DNA of 63,272 nt, from the NCBI GenBank assembly GCA_038851035.1, contig JAWCLH010000015.1, forward strand, positions 1-63,272. Direction: 5' to 3'. Shown here one piece after another: positions 63,220 through 63,272 of this stretch. How positions within the stretch are numbered: position 1 is the stretch's first letter; every line of letters begins with the position of its first letter. Source of the stretch: Thermoplasmata archaeon. Its GTDB lineage: Archaea; Thermoplasmatota; DTKX01; VGTL01. The translations under genes and the position numbers were made by a program. The notes under the pieces are model-generated. The model saw only the letters and a program-made list of their open reading frames with translations, was not told where the DNA came from and ran no database searches.

Positions 63220-63272
63220 ATGAGCAAACTTTCATATAGAGATGTCCGAGAAATCATCAGGCGCTCCAATAA
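63220..63272 (+). CDS. Start of an unidentified gene, cut by the window edge
   Basis: An ATG followed by an open frame (MSKLSYRDVREIIRRSN) that runs off the right edge. The helical, charged sequence reads like the opening of a soluble protein, but too little is present to identify it. Support comes from the TATA-like box at the expected distance. Confidence 0.5.
   Translation, partial: MSKLSYRDVREIIRRSN

Overview
The window reads as archaeal chromosome, most likely from the Thermoplasmatota, with high G+C content. The archaeal signs are the 23S rRNA, a bulge-helix-bulge processing stem around it, archaeal-type GlyRS and PheT, a ThiD-ThiN fusion, a DacZ-like diadenylate cyclase, an AbrB-PhoU phosphate regulator, AT-rich TATA-like boxes just upstream of several leaderless-looking starts, and many anchored surface proteins (two with PGF-CTERM-like ends). 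The phylum is inferred from gene content; no 16S rRNA is present. No tRNA, CRISPR array, insertion sequence or phage module was seen.

Layout. 1-1202: the end of a zinc-ribbon membrane protein and a MobA-like nucleotidyltransferase. 1221-4913: a huge cell-surface metalloprotease-like protein. 4982-11364: a phosphate locus, with an AbrB-PhoU regulator divergent from pstS, a fused pstC-pstA, pstB, phoU and a thioredoxin-type arsenate reductase. The two divergent promoters carry the same element at the same distance from each start. 11461-14640: 23S rRNA on the minus strand with its processing stem and promoter, not linked to 16S or 5S. 14681-18526: glyS, a four-CBS protein and an amidohydrolase. 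18706-20068: methylmalonyl-CoA mutase B12 subunit and MeaB GTPase. 20197-21156: an orphan DNA methyltransferase. 21200-38350: mainly cell-envelope genes (PPC, CARDB/NEW3 and PKD ectodomains, Pro-rich membrane proteins, zinc-ribbon tails), with a radical SAM protein, a nitroreductase and a decayed membrane-protein gene. 38450-43114: a zinc-ribbon protein, pheT and a multidomain PAPS-reductase-like protein. 43145-46164: glmU-like and glmS, steps toward UDP-GlcNAc. 46200-48238: three small membrane proteins. 48405-51792: acyl-CoA dehydrogenase and an ETF whose alpha subunit carries a ferredoxin domain. 51828-53736: a V4R-like protein and a DUF116 protein fused to a membrane anchor and ectodomain. 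53932-57784: ThiD-ThiN, a DUF4443-like regulator, DacZ-like cyclase and RNase Z. 57788-63102: two tandem paralogous giant surface proteins.

Together the genes suggest a heterotroph that oxidises acyl-CoA through ETF, uses B12-dependent acyl-CoA mutase chemistry, scavenges phosphate (and guards against arsenate entering by the same route), and has a protein-rich envelope. The observations most worth a second look are the twin promoter element of the phosphate locus, the in-frame decayed gene at 33968-34768 whose TAA/TAG stops all sit where Gln would fit, the DUF116-membrane-CARDB fusion, the DacZ-like protein with an altered RHR motif, and the pre-23S bulge-helix-bulge.
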